64,000 nucleotides of DNA from Clostridia bacterium (GTDB lineage: Bacteria > Bacillota > Clostridia > Oscillospirales > Butyricicoccaceae). The first letter of the stretch is position 1; every line of letters starts with the position of its first letter. Under the pieces are notes generated by a model that saw nothing but the letters and a program-made list of their open reading frames with translations, was not told the DNA's origin and made no database searches. Position numbers and translations under genes: made by a program. Below are positions 27,786 to 37,097 of the stretch, one piece after another. The stretch spans positions 1 through 64,000 of the forward strand of contig JAJPXP010000043.1 of the NCBI GenBank assembly GCA_021205365.1. Direction: 5' to 3'.

Positions 27786-28415
27786 ATGTCTATTCCGGAA
27801 AACACGCTTTATCCCCGCACCGGAGATACGCAAACAATTTATTTAAAAAATGCCATTACGAATCCCAACATCACCGTTGGTGATTTTACAATGTACAACG
27901 ATTTTGTGCATGACCCTGTGCAATTTGAAAAGAATAATGTACTTTACCACTATCCTATCAATCATGACAAGCTAGTGATCGGAAAATTCTGTTCCATCGC
28001 ATGTGGCGCACGATTCCTGTTTACCAGTGCCAATCATACACTTCATTCATTATCTACCTATCCATTCCCTCTATTTTTTGAAGCGTGGGGATTGGATAAA
28101 AAAGATGTTACAAGCGCATGGGACAACCGTGGAAATATCGTGATTGGCAACGATGTATGGATTGGATATGAAGCCGTGATACTATCCGGCGTAACGGTTG
28201 GAGATGGAGCAATTATTGGCTCCTGTGCCGTAGTTACAAAGGATGTACCACCATACACCATTGTTGGAGGTGTTCCCGCCAAACCAATTCGGAAACGCTT
28301 TTCTGATGAAACCATTGCCCATTTGATGGATCTTCAATGGTGGAACTGGTCATACGATAAGATTGCACAAAACATCGAATCAATCCAGTCAGGCAATATA
28401 GAAGCCTTGCAATAA
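27786..28415 (+). CDS. CatB/Vat-family hexapeptide acetyltransferase (xenobiotic/streptogramin acetyltransferase-like)
   Basis: LYHYPINHDKLVIGKFCSIACGARFLFTSANHTLHSLSTYPF...IVIGNDVWIGYEAVILSGVTVGDGAIIGSCAVVTKDVPPYTIVGGVPAKPIRKRF; SD aggaggt. Confidence 0.82.
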   Translation: MSIPENTLYPRTGDTQTIYLKNAITNPNITVGDFTMYNDFVHDPVQFEKNNVLYHYPINHDKLVIGKFCSIACGARFLFTSANHTLHSLSTYPFPLFFEAWGLDKKDVTSAWDNRGNIVIGNDVWIGYEAVILSGVTVGDGAIIGSCAVVTKDVPPYTIVGGVPAKPIRKRFSDETIAHLMDLQWWNWSYDKIAQNIESIQSGNIEALQ

Positions 28416-28449
28416 TTCATTTACGCGAATAACATCATATTACAGACCA

Positions 28450-28490
28450 CAAAAACGGCGCAGATTACTCTGCGCCGTTATCTTTTTCCA
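28450..28490. terminator. Bidirectional terminator
   Basis: aaaaACGGCGCAGA-TTAC-TCTGCGCCGTtatcttttt between convergent genes. Confidence 0.75.
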
Positions 28491-28495
28491 CTATA

Positions 28496-29752
28496 TTATT
28501 TTGCGTTGGACAGCATCAGCTTAATACGGTTTTCCTGATTGATACGGGATGCGCCCGGATCATAGTCAACGCTGACAATATTGGCATTCGGATACTGCTC
28601 ACGAATCTTACGGATCATACCCTTGCCTGCAATATGGTTTGGCAGACAGCCAAACGGCTGGGTCAGCACAATATTCGGAACATCTTCCTCAATCAGCTCG
28701 ACCATTTCCGCCGGAAGCAGCCAGCCTTCTCCCATTTTAACACCAGGACTGATAATCTTCTGGGATAGCTTGCGTACCTTATCAAATTCCATCATTGGAC
28801 GGAAATGCCCATCCTTTTGGATTGTACGAATCATATCCTTCTGCTTATCCAACAGGAAACGGTATACTGCCTGCATCACAGCCGCACTCTTGACAGAACG
28901 TCCATACAGCTGGAAGTCAATGATACCGTTATAAATACAATACAGGCAGAAGTCCATCAGGCCAGCCAGAACCGGTTCTGTTCCTTCACCCAGCAGGAAC
29001 TTTTCCAAATTGTTATTACCCAATGGGGAAAATTTTACATAAATCTCACCGACGATGCCAACCCGCTTCTTAGAACCAAAGTCCTTGAGTTCAATCTGGG
29101 CAAAACGCTTGCAGATCAAAATATACAGCATCTTGACATGGCTGTAATGGATGAATTTATCTGCCTGGAAATCCTTGGTGATTTTCCGTACCAGATCATC
29201 CACTGCCTTGTCACAGTCACCCTTGCACACTTCATATGGACGGCACTGGTTATAGATATGCATGATGAAATCGCCTAGCAGCACGCCATACGCAACCTGG
29301 ATAAATGCCTTCGGTGTCAGTTTAAAGCCCGGATTTGCATTCTTTTCCAGGCCGGAAAAGTTCAAGGAAATGACCGGAATATAGCCCATACCGTTTTTAA
29401 TTAGTGCCTTGCGCAGCAGATGGATATAATTGGATGCACGGCAGCCACCGCCGGTCTGGGTAATCATAACAGCAACCTTGTGCAGGTCATACTTGCCGGA
29501 TTCCAGCGCATCAATAAACTGGCCGATAACCAGCAGCGCCGGATAGCAGGTATCATTGTGTACATTTTTTAGACCGCATTCTGCAATCTGCGGCCCTTCT
29601 GTTTCCAGAACCTCCATATTATAACCATAGGTTTTCATAATAGAGGTAATCAGCTTCAGCTGTACTGGCAGCATATTCGGAACCAGAATGGTATAATCCT
29701 TTTTCATGTCCTCCGTAAATGGAACATGTGGAAGCTCACGATTTTCCGGCAT
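28496..29752 (-). CDS. Acyl-CoA dehydratase activase-related protein, C-terminal part (DUF2229/HgdB-like)
   Basis: 418 aa; DTCYPALLVIGQFIDAL, FGCLPNHIAGKGMIRKIREQYP; own SD gaggagg within the upstream gene. Confidence 0.75.
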   Translation of the reverse strand: MPENRELPHVPFTEDMKKDYTILVPNMLPVQLKLITSIMKTYGYNMEVLETEGPQIAECGLKNVHNDTCYPALLVIGQFIDALESGKYDLHKVAVMITQTGGGCRASNYIHLLRKALIKNGMGYIPVISLNFSGLEKNANPGFKLTPKAFIQVAYGVLLGDFIMHIYNQCRPYEVCKGDCDKAVDDLVRKITKDFQADKFIHYSHVKMLYILICKRFAQIELKDFGSKKRVGIVGEIYVKFSPLGNNNLEKFLLGEGTEPVLAGLMDFCLYCIYNGIIDFQLYGRSVKSAAVMQAVYRFLLDKQKDMIRTIQKDGHFRPMMEFDKVRKLSQKIISPGVKMGEGWLLPAEMVELIEEDVPNIVLTQPFGCLPNHIAGKGMIRKIREQYPNANIVSVDYDPGASRINQENRIKLMLSNAK

Positions 29753-32708
29753 TCTTTCTTCCCTCCTCTACAGCAGCAATCATACTGCGGATACGGATCT
29801 TTGCCGCACCAAGATTGTTAATTTCGTCAATTTTCAACTGTGTATAAATCTTTCCGCCTTCTTCGGTAATAGCACGCATTTCATCGGTTGTGATCGCGTC
29901 GATGCCGCAGCCGAAGGATACTAGCTGGATAATCTGTGCATCCGGTCTGCGAACCGCCCAGTTTGCAGCGGCATACATACGGGAATGGTACGTCCACTGG
30001 TTTAGGACATTGACAACCGGCATTTCACCCAACGGCGCTACTGCGTCCTCGGATACAATGACCATGCCATAGGACTGAATCAGGCGGTCAATACCGTGGT
30101 TGATTTCCGGGTCAATATGATATGGACGGCCTGCCAGAACCGCAATTTCCAGACCATGCTCCTCTGCATAGGCAATCGCCTTTTTGCCCTCTGCGGCAAT
30201 ATCAGCATAGTAACGGTCCAGCTCTGCATAAGCTGCCAGAGCAGCTTCCTTCACCAGGCGCTTGTTGATATGCTTATATTTTTTTGCAAACAGCTCTGTC
30301 GCAGACTTGATAAAATCCTTTTGCCGTCCAAGCTCATAATATGGCATCATGAAGTCAACATCCTTCAGATGATTCATATTCGCAATCAGCAGCTCCGGAT
30401 AATAGGCAACGACCGGGCAGTTATAACAGTTTGCCGTTCTGTGTTCATCCAGATTATAAGTCATGCATGGGTAGAAAATGGAATCCACACCCTTGCTGAG
30501 CAGGTTTTCGATATGTCCATGAATCAGCTTTGCCGGATAACAGACGGTATCCGATGGAATGCTGTTCTGGCCGAGCGCATACATAGAGCGTGTGGATACA
30601 TCCGACAATACCACCTCAAAGCCAAGCCTGGTCAGGAAGGTATGCCAGAACGGCAGCAGTTCGAACATATTCAGGCCAAATGGAATACCAATTCGTGCCT
30701 TTGCCTTGTCCGGCAGCTTCTTGTCCCGATATTCCTGCAAACGCTTGAGTTTATAATCATACAGATTCGGCAGCTTAAGCTTGTCACCGCCGCCCAGCGG
30801 ACGTTCACAGCGGTTGCCGGAGATAAACTTACGTCCACCCGGGAACATAGAAACAGTCAGAGAGCAATGATTGGTACACATACCGCACTTTACGGTATTG
30901 GAGGTATGGATAAAGCTCTGCAATTCTTCCTGAGAAATCAGGGAGGACTGTTCCTTCTTATTTGCCTGTGCATGCAGAGCCGCGCCATATGCACCCATCA
31001 GACCTGAAATTGCCGGACGGGTTACATTTCTGCCAATTTCCATTTCGAAGGAACGCAGAATTGCATCATTCAGGAAGGTGCCGCCCTGTACAACGATATG
31101 CTTGCCCAGATCATCCGGGGAATGTGCGCGGATAACCTTATACAATGCATTCTTCACAACACTGACAGACAGGCCGGAGGAAATGGCGTCGATGCCAGCG
31201 CCATCCTTCTGTGCCTGCTTGACAGAAGAGTTCATAAATACAGTACAGCGGGAACCGAGGTCAATCGGATGCTTGGCAAACAGACCCAGACGGCAAAATT
31301 CCTCGATGCTATATCCCATGGAACGCGCAAACGTTTCAATAAAGGAGCCGCAGCCGGAAGAACATGCCTCATTCAGGGAAATATTATCAATACAATTATT
31401 GGCAATCTTAAAGCATTTGATGTCCTGCCCACCGATATCAATAATAAAATCAACATTCGGCTCAAAATGACGCGCTGCCTTAAAATGTGCCATGGTCTCA
31501 ACAAGACCAAAATCAATACCAAAAGCGTTCTGGATCAATGCTTCACCGTAACCGGTGACAGCAGAACCGGCAATTTCAATTCGGTCACCGCACAATTCAT
31601 ACAGCTTCACCAACTGTTCGCGCACAACATCGACCGGATTGCCTTTATTCGGACTGTAATAATTAAACAGCAGCTGATGATCTTCTCCAATCAACACGAG
31701 CTTGGTCGTAGTGGAGCCGCAGTCAATGCCAAGATAAGCCTTGCCTCTGTACATTGTTACATTTTCACGCATGATATCGCTGGAGTTATGACGATTCCGG
31801 AACTCTCTGTATTCCTCCTCATCACGGAACAGCGGGTCCAGTGTAGCCGTCTTGACCGGCTCACCTGCTGTCCGTTCCAGTGTATCCAGCAGTTCATCAT
31901 AGCTATATTGTCTGCTATTGGTATCCTTTGCATAAACAGCGGCACCTGCTGCAATCGCATACGGCGCCAGCGCCGGAAAGTGCGCATGTTCATCCGACAG
32001 CTTCAGCGTTTCCTGAAAACGTTTTTGCAACCCTTTAAAGAAGAACAGCGGGCCGCCAAGAAACAGGACATCGCCTTCAATATCACGGCCCTGCGCCAGA
32101 CCTGCTACCGTCTGGTTCACAACTGCCTGGAAAATCGAAGCTGCAACATCCTCCTTTCGTGCGCCTTCATTCAGCAGCGGCTGGATATCGCTCTTAGCGA
32201 ATACACCACAGCGGGATGCAATGGTATAAATCCGGTCTGCGTTCAGGGACAGACGGTCCAGCTCATTCGGCTGGACATCCAACAGAACTGCCATCTGGTC
32301 AATAAAGGCTCCTGTGCCGCCTGCACAGGAACCATTCATTCGTTCTTCCAGCTGACCAGTTAAGAAAACAATCTTGGCATCCTCACCTCCAAGCTCGATG
32401 ACAACATCGGCCTTCGGTACAAAGGTGCCAACACACTTACGGGTTGCAAATACTTCCTGCACAAAGTCAACACCGCTTGCCTTGGCTACACCAAGTCCTG
32501 CTGAACCGGTAATTGCTGCACGGATCGATGCTTTTCCAATGACCTTCTTTGCATCACGAAGCATTTCACAGGCTTTTTCACGTACTTTGGAAAAATGACG
32601 TTCATACTTCTGATACAGAATTTCCAAACGGCCAGTCTTTTGATTTTCTCCGGCCGCCACCATTTTTACGGTTGTAGAACCGATATCAATTCCTAAATAC
32701 ACATTCAT
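29736..32708 (-). CDS. Acyl-CoA dehydratase activase (two BcrAD/BadFG ASKHA ATPase domains plus DUF2229-like region)
   Basis: MNVYLGIDIGSTTVKMV ... GRQAYLGIDCGSTTTKLVL-type duplication (LGIDIGSTTVK and LGIDCGSTTTK); SCAGGTGAFIDQM; ACSSGCGSFIETFA. Confidence 0.85.
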   Translation of the reverse strand: MNVYLGIDIGSTTVKMVAAGENQKTGRLEILYQKYERHFSKVREKACEMLRDAKKVIGKASIRAAITGSAGLGVAKASGVDFVQEVFATRKCVGTFVPKADVVIELGGEDAKIVFLTGQLEERMNGSCAGGTGAFIDQMAVLLDVQPNELDRLSLNADRIYTIASRCGVFAKSDIQPLLNEGARKEDVAASIFQAVVNQTVAGLAQGRDIEGDVLFLGGPLFFFKGLQKRFQETLKLSDEHAHFPALAPYAIAAGAAVYAKDTNSRQYSYDELLDTLERTAGEPVKTATLDPLFRDEEEYREFRNRHNSSDIMRENVTMYRGKAYLGIDCGSTTTKLVLIGEDHQLLFNYYSPNKGNPVDVVREQLVKLYELCGDRIEIAGSAVTGYGEALIQNAFGIDFGLVETMAHFKAARHFEPNVDFIIDIGGQDIKCFKIANNCIDNISLNEACSSGCGSFIETFARSMGYSIEEFCRLGLFAKHPIDLGSRCTVFMNSSVKQAQKDGAGIDAISSGLSVSVVKNALYKVIRAHSPDDLGKHIVVQGGTFLNDAILRSFEMEIGRNVTRPAISGLMGAYGAALHAQANKKEQSSLISQEELQSFIHTSNTVKCGMCTNHCSLTVSMFPGGRKFISGNRCERPLGGGDKLKLPNLYDYKLKRLQEYRDKKLPDKAKARIGIPFGLNMFELLPFWHTFLTRLGFEVVLSDVSTRSMYALGQNSIPSDTVCYPAKLIHGHIENLLSKGVDSIFYPCMTYNLDEHRTANCYNCPVVAYYPELLIANMNHLKDVDFMMPYYELGRQKDFIKSATELFAKKYKHINKRLVKEAALAAYAELDRYYADIAAEGKKAIAYAEEHGLEIAVLAGRPYHIDPEINHGIDRLIQSYGMVIVSEDAVAPLGEMPVVNVLNQWTYHSRMYAAANWAVRRPDAQIIQLVSFGCGIDAITTDEMRAITEEGGKIYTQLKIDEINNLGAAKIRIRSMIAAVEEGRKNAGKS

Positions 32709-32914
32709 ATAATAACCTTTTTCCTGCATCCTGACCAGTATTTCAGGACCGCATGTCAAACAGAATTTTAATAAAAAACCATTAACATCATCTTAATCAT
32801 TTTCACTGGAATAGTCAACATTTCTCCGATGCCTTCCACACAAAATTTGATTATTTTACAAAATCGAAACACTCCCGACATCATTTTGGAAACTCTTTGC
32901 ACAATAAAATAAAA

Positions 32915-32942
32915 GAAGGCTGGCAGTCAAAACCTGCCAGCC
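32915..32942 (-). terminator. Terminator of the adenylation-protein gene
   Basis: GGCTGGCAG-tcaaaac-CTGCCAGCC; T-rich on minus strand. Confidence 0.65.
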
Positions 32943-32960
32943 CGAAAGCCTCTTATGGAA

Positions 32961-34406
32961 TTAATCATGCAGCTTGGAATAATCCAGCTTACCCTTTTCA
33001 TTCATCGGAAGCGAGTCAATAATACGAACAATGCCCGGAATCATATGTGCCGGCAGATGATTTCTTGCAGCGGCACGAATCTGTCCCGGTGTCATCTCAC
33101 GGTTAATTGTAACATATGCTACCAGATTGCCGTATCGCTCTACAACACCACAACCGGTAACACCCTTGATACGGGTCATGCTGTTCTCAACATCGCCCGG
33201 CTCCATACGGTTGCCCTTTACCTTAATCATACTGTTCATACGGTTGCTCCAGAACAGATACTTTCCATCCTCTGTTTTAAAGCCGATATCACCAGTACGA
33301 TATGCACGCTTTCCATCTATTTCACAGTATCCGCCCGGAATGCCGCTGCGATAGCCCGCTGTGATACTGTCACCGACAAGAACAATTTCACCTTCTTCAC
33401 CATCTGCAAGAACGGTGTCTCCCTTCATAACACGGATATCCACCGCAGAGGTATCCACCTGGCCAACCGGAATACGGTCATCGCACATGTCATCCGTGAT
33501 CTGCGCCGCACTGACGTTACAGGTAGCTTCGGTTGTACCGTATCCATTGAATACACACAGGTTTTCATCGAAACGCTTGAGCAGGCGGCGAACAGTACCT
33601 GGATGCAGCGATTCACCGGTTAAGTAAACAACTCGGAGCTTCGGCATCATATCACGCTTAAAACGATCACTGCGCATCAAAAATTCTGCCATTGTCGGTG
33701 TCGTAACAAGCAGCACCGCTTCGCTCTTTTCAATATGCGGATACAGCTGTTCGATATGCTTCTGCTGTTCCGTATCGGTAGTAACAAGCGTACGACCATG
33801 GGTCAGGGCATAATAAATATCAACAAGGGAAAGGTCAACAGAGAACATCATCATGTTCAATACCGAACCTTCCATTTCCGGCGTCAGCGGAATGATCGTG
33901 TCAATCCACTGAATGAAATGATTCAGATTTTTCCGCGTTACCTGAACCATTCTCGGTTCCTTCGCATCTCCGGAACTGATAGAGATCATATAAGCAAGCT
34001 CATTTTCGTCAATGCTCTCCGGCAGGACAACCTCGTTTTTCGGCGGATTGCCAGACAATGTAATAATATTTTCAGTCGGAGCGTCTCCTGCACCCGCAAA
34101 CCCACGTCCAACCGCGCAAAGAACCATATCTGCATCAGCCTTAGCTGCAATATTTTTTCTGCGTTCGGCAGGCTGCTGCGGGCTGATCGGAGTATACGCG
34201 GCACCTGCACGAAGACATGCCAGATATGCAATCAGCATACTGAATTCCTTATGTCCATAAACAATGACGCGCTTTGCTCCGCGAGCTACAAGATGCTTAG
34301 CCAGATTTTCACTTCTGCGGTACAGATCTCCATAAGTGATAGAACCTGCTGATGAAATAACAGCTGTCGTTTCCTCAGGATTGGTAAAAATCGATGAAAT
34401 ATCCAT
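32961..34406 (-). CDS. AMP-binding/adenylation-domain protein, DltA-like, stand-alone, atypical core motifs
   Basis: FNGYGTTEATCNVSA, AYRTGDIGF, IKVKGNRMEPGDVE, MNEKGKLDYSKL; A3 region reads MISISSGDAKEPRMVQVT. SD aggagag before ATG 34406. Confidence 0.78.
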   Translation of the reverse strand: MDISSIFTNPEETTAVISSAGSITYGDLYRRSENLAKHLVARGAKRVIVYGHKEFSMLIAYLACLRAGAAYTPISPQQPAERRKNIAAKADADMVLCAVGRGFAGAGDAPTENIITLSGNPPKNEVVLPESIDENELAYMISISSGDAKEPRMVQVTRKNLNHFIQWIDTIIPLTPEMEGSVLNMMMFSVDLSLVDIYYALTHGRTLVTTDTEQQKHIEQLYPHIEKSEAVLLVTTPTMAEFLMRSDRFKRDMMPKLRVVYLTGESLHPGTVRRLLKRFDENLCVFNGYGTTEATCNVSAAQITDDMCDDRIPVGQVDTSAVDIRVMKGDTVLADGEEGEIVLVGDSITAGYRSGIPGGYCEIDGKRAYRTGDIGFKTEDGKYLFWSNRMNSMIKVKGNRMEPGDVENSMTRIKGVTGCGVVERYGNLVAYVTINREMTPGQIRAAARNHLPAHMIPGIVRIIDSLPMNEKGKLDYSKLHD

Positions 34407-34558
34407 AGCTATCTCTCTCCTGTCCATAAAATAATAATACAAAACAACATAACACACAAACGAAATCAATCATAGTTAAAATATATCATGTTAAGCGGTA
34501 TCTTTCAACCGAAATCCATCTTTTTTCCCTTAATTTCTGATTTTTATATAAAAATATC

Positions 34559-34587
34559 TTGACAGAAACAGTAAAAAGTATTAGGAT
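34559..34587 (+). promoter_or_regulatory. Promoter upstream of SAM riboswitch
   Basis: TTGACA - 17 nt - TAGGAT. Confidence 0.5.
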
Positions 34588-34607
34588 AATCCCATCAAGT
34601 AAATATC

Positions 34608-34745
34608 CTTATCAAGAGTGGTGGAGGGACCGGCCCTATGAAACCCGGCAACCTGCTGATGCAAGGTGCTAAATCCGGCGGCATATCAGATCGAAAGATG
34701 AGGGATCATTCGGCGCTCTGTACTCCGCAGAAGCGCTTTTTCTTT
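34608..34745 (+). promoter_or_regulatory. SAM-I (S-box) riboswitch with terminator
   Basis: cttatcaagagtggtggagggaccggccctatgaaacccggcaacctgctgatgcaaggtgctaaatccggcggcatatcagatcgaaagatgaggg; then gcgct...agcgc-ttttt; upstream of metK. Confidence 0.92.
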
Positions 34746-34785
34746 TGTTTACAATAAAAATATCGAATAGAAAGAGGAATTTTTC

Positions 34786-35970
34786 ATGGGCAAGTATTTA
34801 TTTACGTCCGAATCCGTTACGGAAGGACATCCGGACAAAATCTGCGACCAGATTTCTGATGCAATTCTCGATGCCATTATCGAAAACGATCCGACTGCAC
34901 GTGTTGCGTGCGAAACGACTGTAACCACTGGCATCATCTCCATCATGGGTGAGATTTCCACCAATACTGTTGTTGATTATGCAAAGATCGCACGTAAGAC
35001 CGTGCGCGAAATCGGCTATGACCGCGCAAAATACGGCTTTGACTGCGACACCTGCGCTGTTGTAACCAACATTGATGAGCAGTCTGCCGACATCGCAATG
35101 GGTGTTGACAAGGCACTGGAGGCCAAGGAAGATGCGAACCTGGATCTGACTAATGGCGCCGGCGACCAGGGTATGATGTTTGGTTATGCCTGCAATGAGA
35201 CACCTGAGCTGATGCCGCTGCCAATCTCTCTGGCTCATAAGATGGCAAAGAAGCTGACAGAAGTACGCAAGGACGGCCAAGTAGATTACCTGCGTCCGGA
35301 TGGCAAGACACAGGTTACTGTAGAATATGATAAGGCAGGCAAGCCGCTTCATATTGACACCGTTGTTCTTTCCACCCAGCATGGCCCGGATGTGTCGCTG
35401 GATCAGATTCGAGAAGATATGATTCAACTGGTTATCAAGCCGACGCTTCCTTCTGACCTGTTTGATGAAAATACCCGCATTTTTGTCAACCCGACCGGCA
35501 GATTCGTCATCGGCGGCCCGCAGGGTGACTCCGGCCTGACCGGCAGAAAGATCATTGTTGATACCTATGGCGGTTCTGCACCGCACGGTGGCGGCGCATT
35601 TTCCGGTAAAGACCCGACAAAGGTTGACCGTTCCGCTGCTTATGCTGCACGTTACGTTGCAAAGAACGTCGTTGCTGCAGGCCTGGCAGACAAGTGCCAG
35701 GTACAGCTGGCTTATGCAATTGGTGTTGCACAGCCGGTTTCCATCCGTGTTGAAACCTTTGGTACCGGTACATACGAAGACGACGTGCTGGAAGCTGCAG
35801 TGGAAAAGGTATTTGACCTGCGCCCAACTGCTATTATCCGTGATCTTGATCTGCGTCACCCGATTTACCGTCAGCTGGCCGCTTATGGTCATATGGGCCG
35901 TACGGATCTGAATGTTGCATGGGAGAAGACGGACCGCGTCGATGCACTGAAGGCTGCTATTGCCGAATAA
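34786..35970 (+). CDS. metK: S-adenosylmethionine synthetase
   Basis: [56 protein letters not shown]. Confidence 0.97.
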   Translation: MGKYLFTSESVTEGHPDKICDQISDAILDAIIENDPTARVACETTVTTGIISIMGEISTNTVVDYAKIARKTVREIGYDRAKYGFDCDTCAVVTNIDEQSADIAMGVDKALEAKEDANLDLTNGAGDQGMMFGYACNETPELMPLPISLAHKMAKKLTEVRKDGQVDYLRPDGKTQVTVEYDKAGKPLHIDTVVLSTQHGPDVSLDQIREDMIQLVIKPTLPSDLFDENTRIFVNPTGRFVIGGPQGDSGLTGRKIIVDTYGGSAPHGGGAFSGKDPTKVDRSAAYAARYVAKNVVAAGLADKCQVQLAYAIGVAQPVSIRVETFGTGTYEDDVLEAAVEKVFDLRPTAIIRDLDLRHPIYRQLAAYGHMGRTDLNVAWEKTDRVDALKAAIAE

Positions 35971-35989
35971 TTTATCACAATATAACGCT

Positions 35990-36020
35990 ACCCGCATCCC
36001 TTGGGATGCGGGTTTTCTTT
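35990..36020 (+). terminator. metK terminator
   Basis: CCCGCATCCC-TT-GGGATGCGGG-TTTTCTTTTT. Confidence 0.8.
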
Positions 36021-36035
36021 TTGCCCATTTACAGA

Positions 36036-36065
36036 AAAACAGGCTGTGGAGCAATCCACAGCCTG
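36036..36065 (-). terminator. Terminator of the sugar ABC operon
   Basis: CAGGCTGTGGA-GCAA-TCCACAGCCTG; T-tract on minus strand. Confidence 0.75.
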
Positions 36066-36091
36066 CATTTAAGAGAATCGAGAGATAATTT

Positions 36092-37078
36092 TTACGTTCT
36101 AACCGCATTCTTTCTCATATCAACTACTACAGATACTACGATGATGAGGCCCTTGATAACCTGGGTCAGGTTGTCGTTAGCGCCCAACAGAACGAGGCCG
36201 TTGTTGATGATACCGAGAATCAGGATACCGGACATAACGCCGGACATCTTACAAATACCACCAGTCTGGGATGTACCACCGATGGTAGCAGCAGCGATTG
36301 CGTCGAACTCGTACTGCAGACCGTTGGTAGACGGGTCAGCAGAACCGGTACGAGCTGCCAGCATAGCGCCAGCCAGACCAGATACCAAACCACACCACAT
36401 ATAAGTAAGGATCAGGTTCTTCTCTACGTTGATACCAGCTACACGAGCTGCCTGACGGTTGCCGCCGATAGCGAAAATATTCTTACCAAAACGGCACTGG
36501 GTCATCATGAACCAGGAAATAATGAATACGATCAAGAAGATGAATACAACCATCGGAATGCCAGCAACCTTGAGAACTGCAAAGTTACGGAAGCTCTGAT
36601 CCAGGTTGGATACCGGAGAGCTGGAGTACATCTTAGCAAGTGCTCGACATATCAACTGTGAACCAAGGGTTGCAATGAACGGATGAATATGTGTGCAAGC
36701 TACCAGCCAGCCGCAGATGATACCAACGATGCCGCCGATAATCATAGCAACAACGATACAAAGGATAGCCGGTAGATGAAGACCGATCAGACGGGTCGGC
36801 AGGTCAGCCTGCTGTGCCAGAGATGCGGATACTACTGCTGACAGAGCTGCTACAGCGCCAGGACCAAGGTCGATACCAGCGGACAGAATACACCAGCAAA
36901 CACCACAGGTGATGATGCCCTTAACGGACTCGGAAGATACCAGCGTGGTGAGGTTTGCTACAGTAAAGAATGCCGGACGTACAGCGGTCAGTGCAATTGC
37001 CAGAACAATAAGTACAAACCACATTGCATTGTCGGACATAAATTTTTTGAAATCAAAGCCCTTTTTTGTTGCTTCCAT
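36092..37078 (-). CDS. RbsC/XylH-family sugar (probable inositol) ABC transporter permease
   Basis: MEATKKGFDFKKFMSDNAMWFVLIVLAIALTAVRPAFFTVANL; AIGGNRQAARVAGINVEKN. Confidence 0.88.
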   Translation of the reverse strand: MEATKKGFDFKKFMSDNAMWFVLIVLAIALTAVRPAFFTVANLTTLVSSESVKGIITCGVCWCILSAGIDLGPGAVAALSAVVSASLAQQADLPTRLIGLHLPAILCIVVAMIIGGIVGIICGWLVACTHIHPFIATLGSQLICRALAKMYSSSPVSNLDQSFRNFAVLKVAGIPMVVFIFLIVFIISWFMMTQCRFGKNIFAIGGNRQAARVAGINVEKNLILTYMWCGLVSGLAGAMLAARTGSADPSTNGLQYEFDAIAAATIGGTSQTGGICKMSGVMSGILILGIINNGLVLLGANDNLTQVIKGLIIVVSVVVDMRKNAVRT

Positions 37079-37097
37079 TATAGAGTCTCCCCTTTCT

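Noticed and set aside
34798-36108. 436-aa minus-strand ORF antisense to metK
   Set aside because: metK is unambiguous and has a SAM riboswitch; the antisense ORF has no SD or domain.
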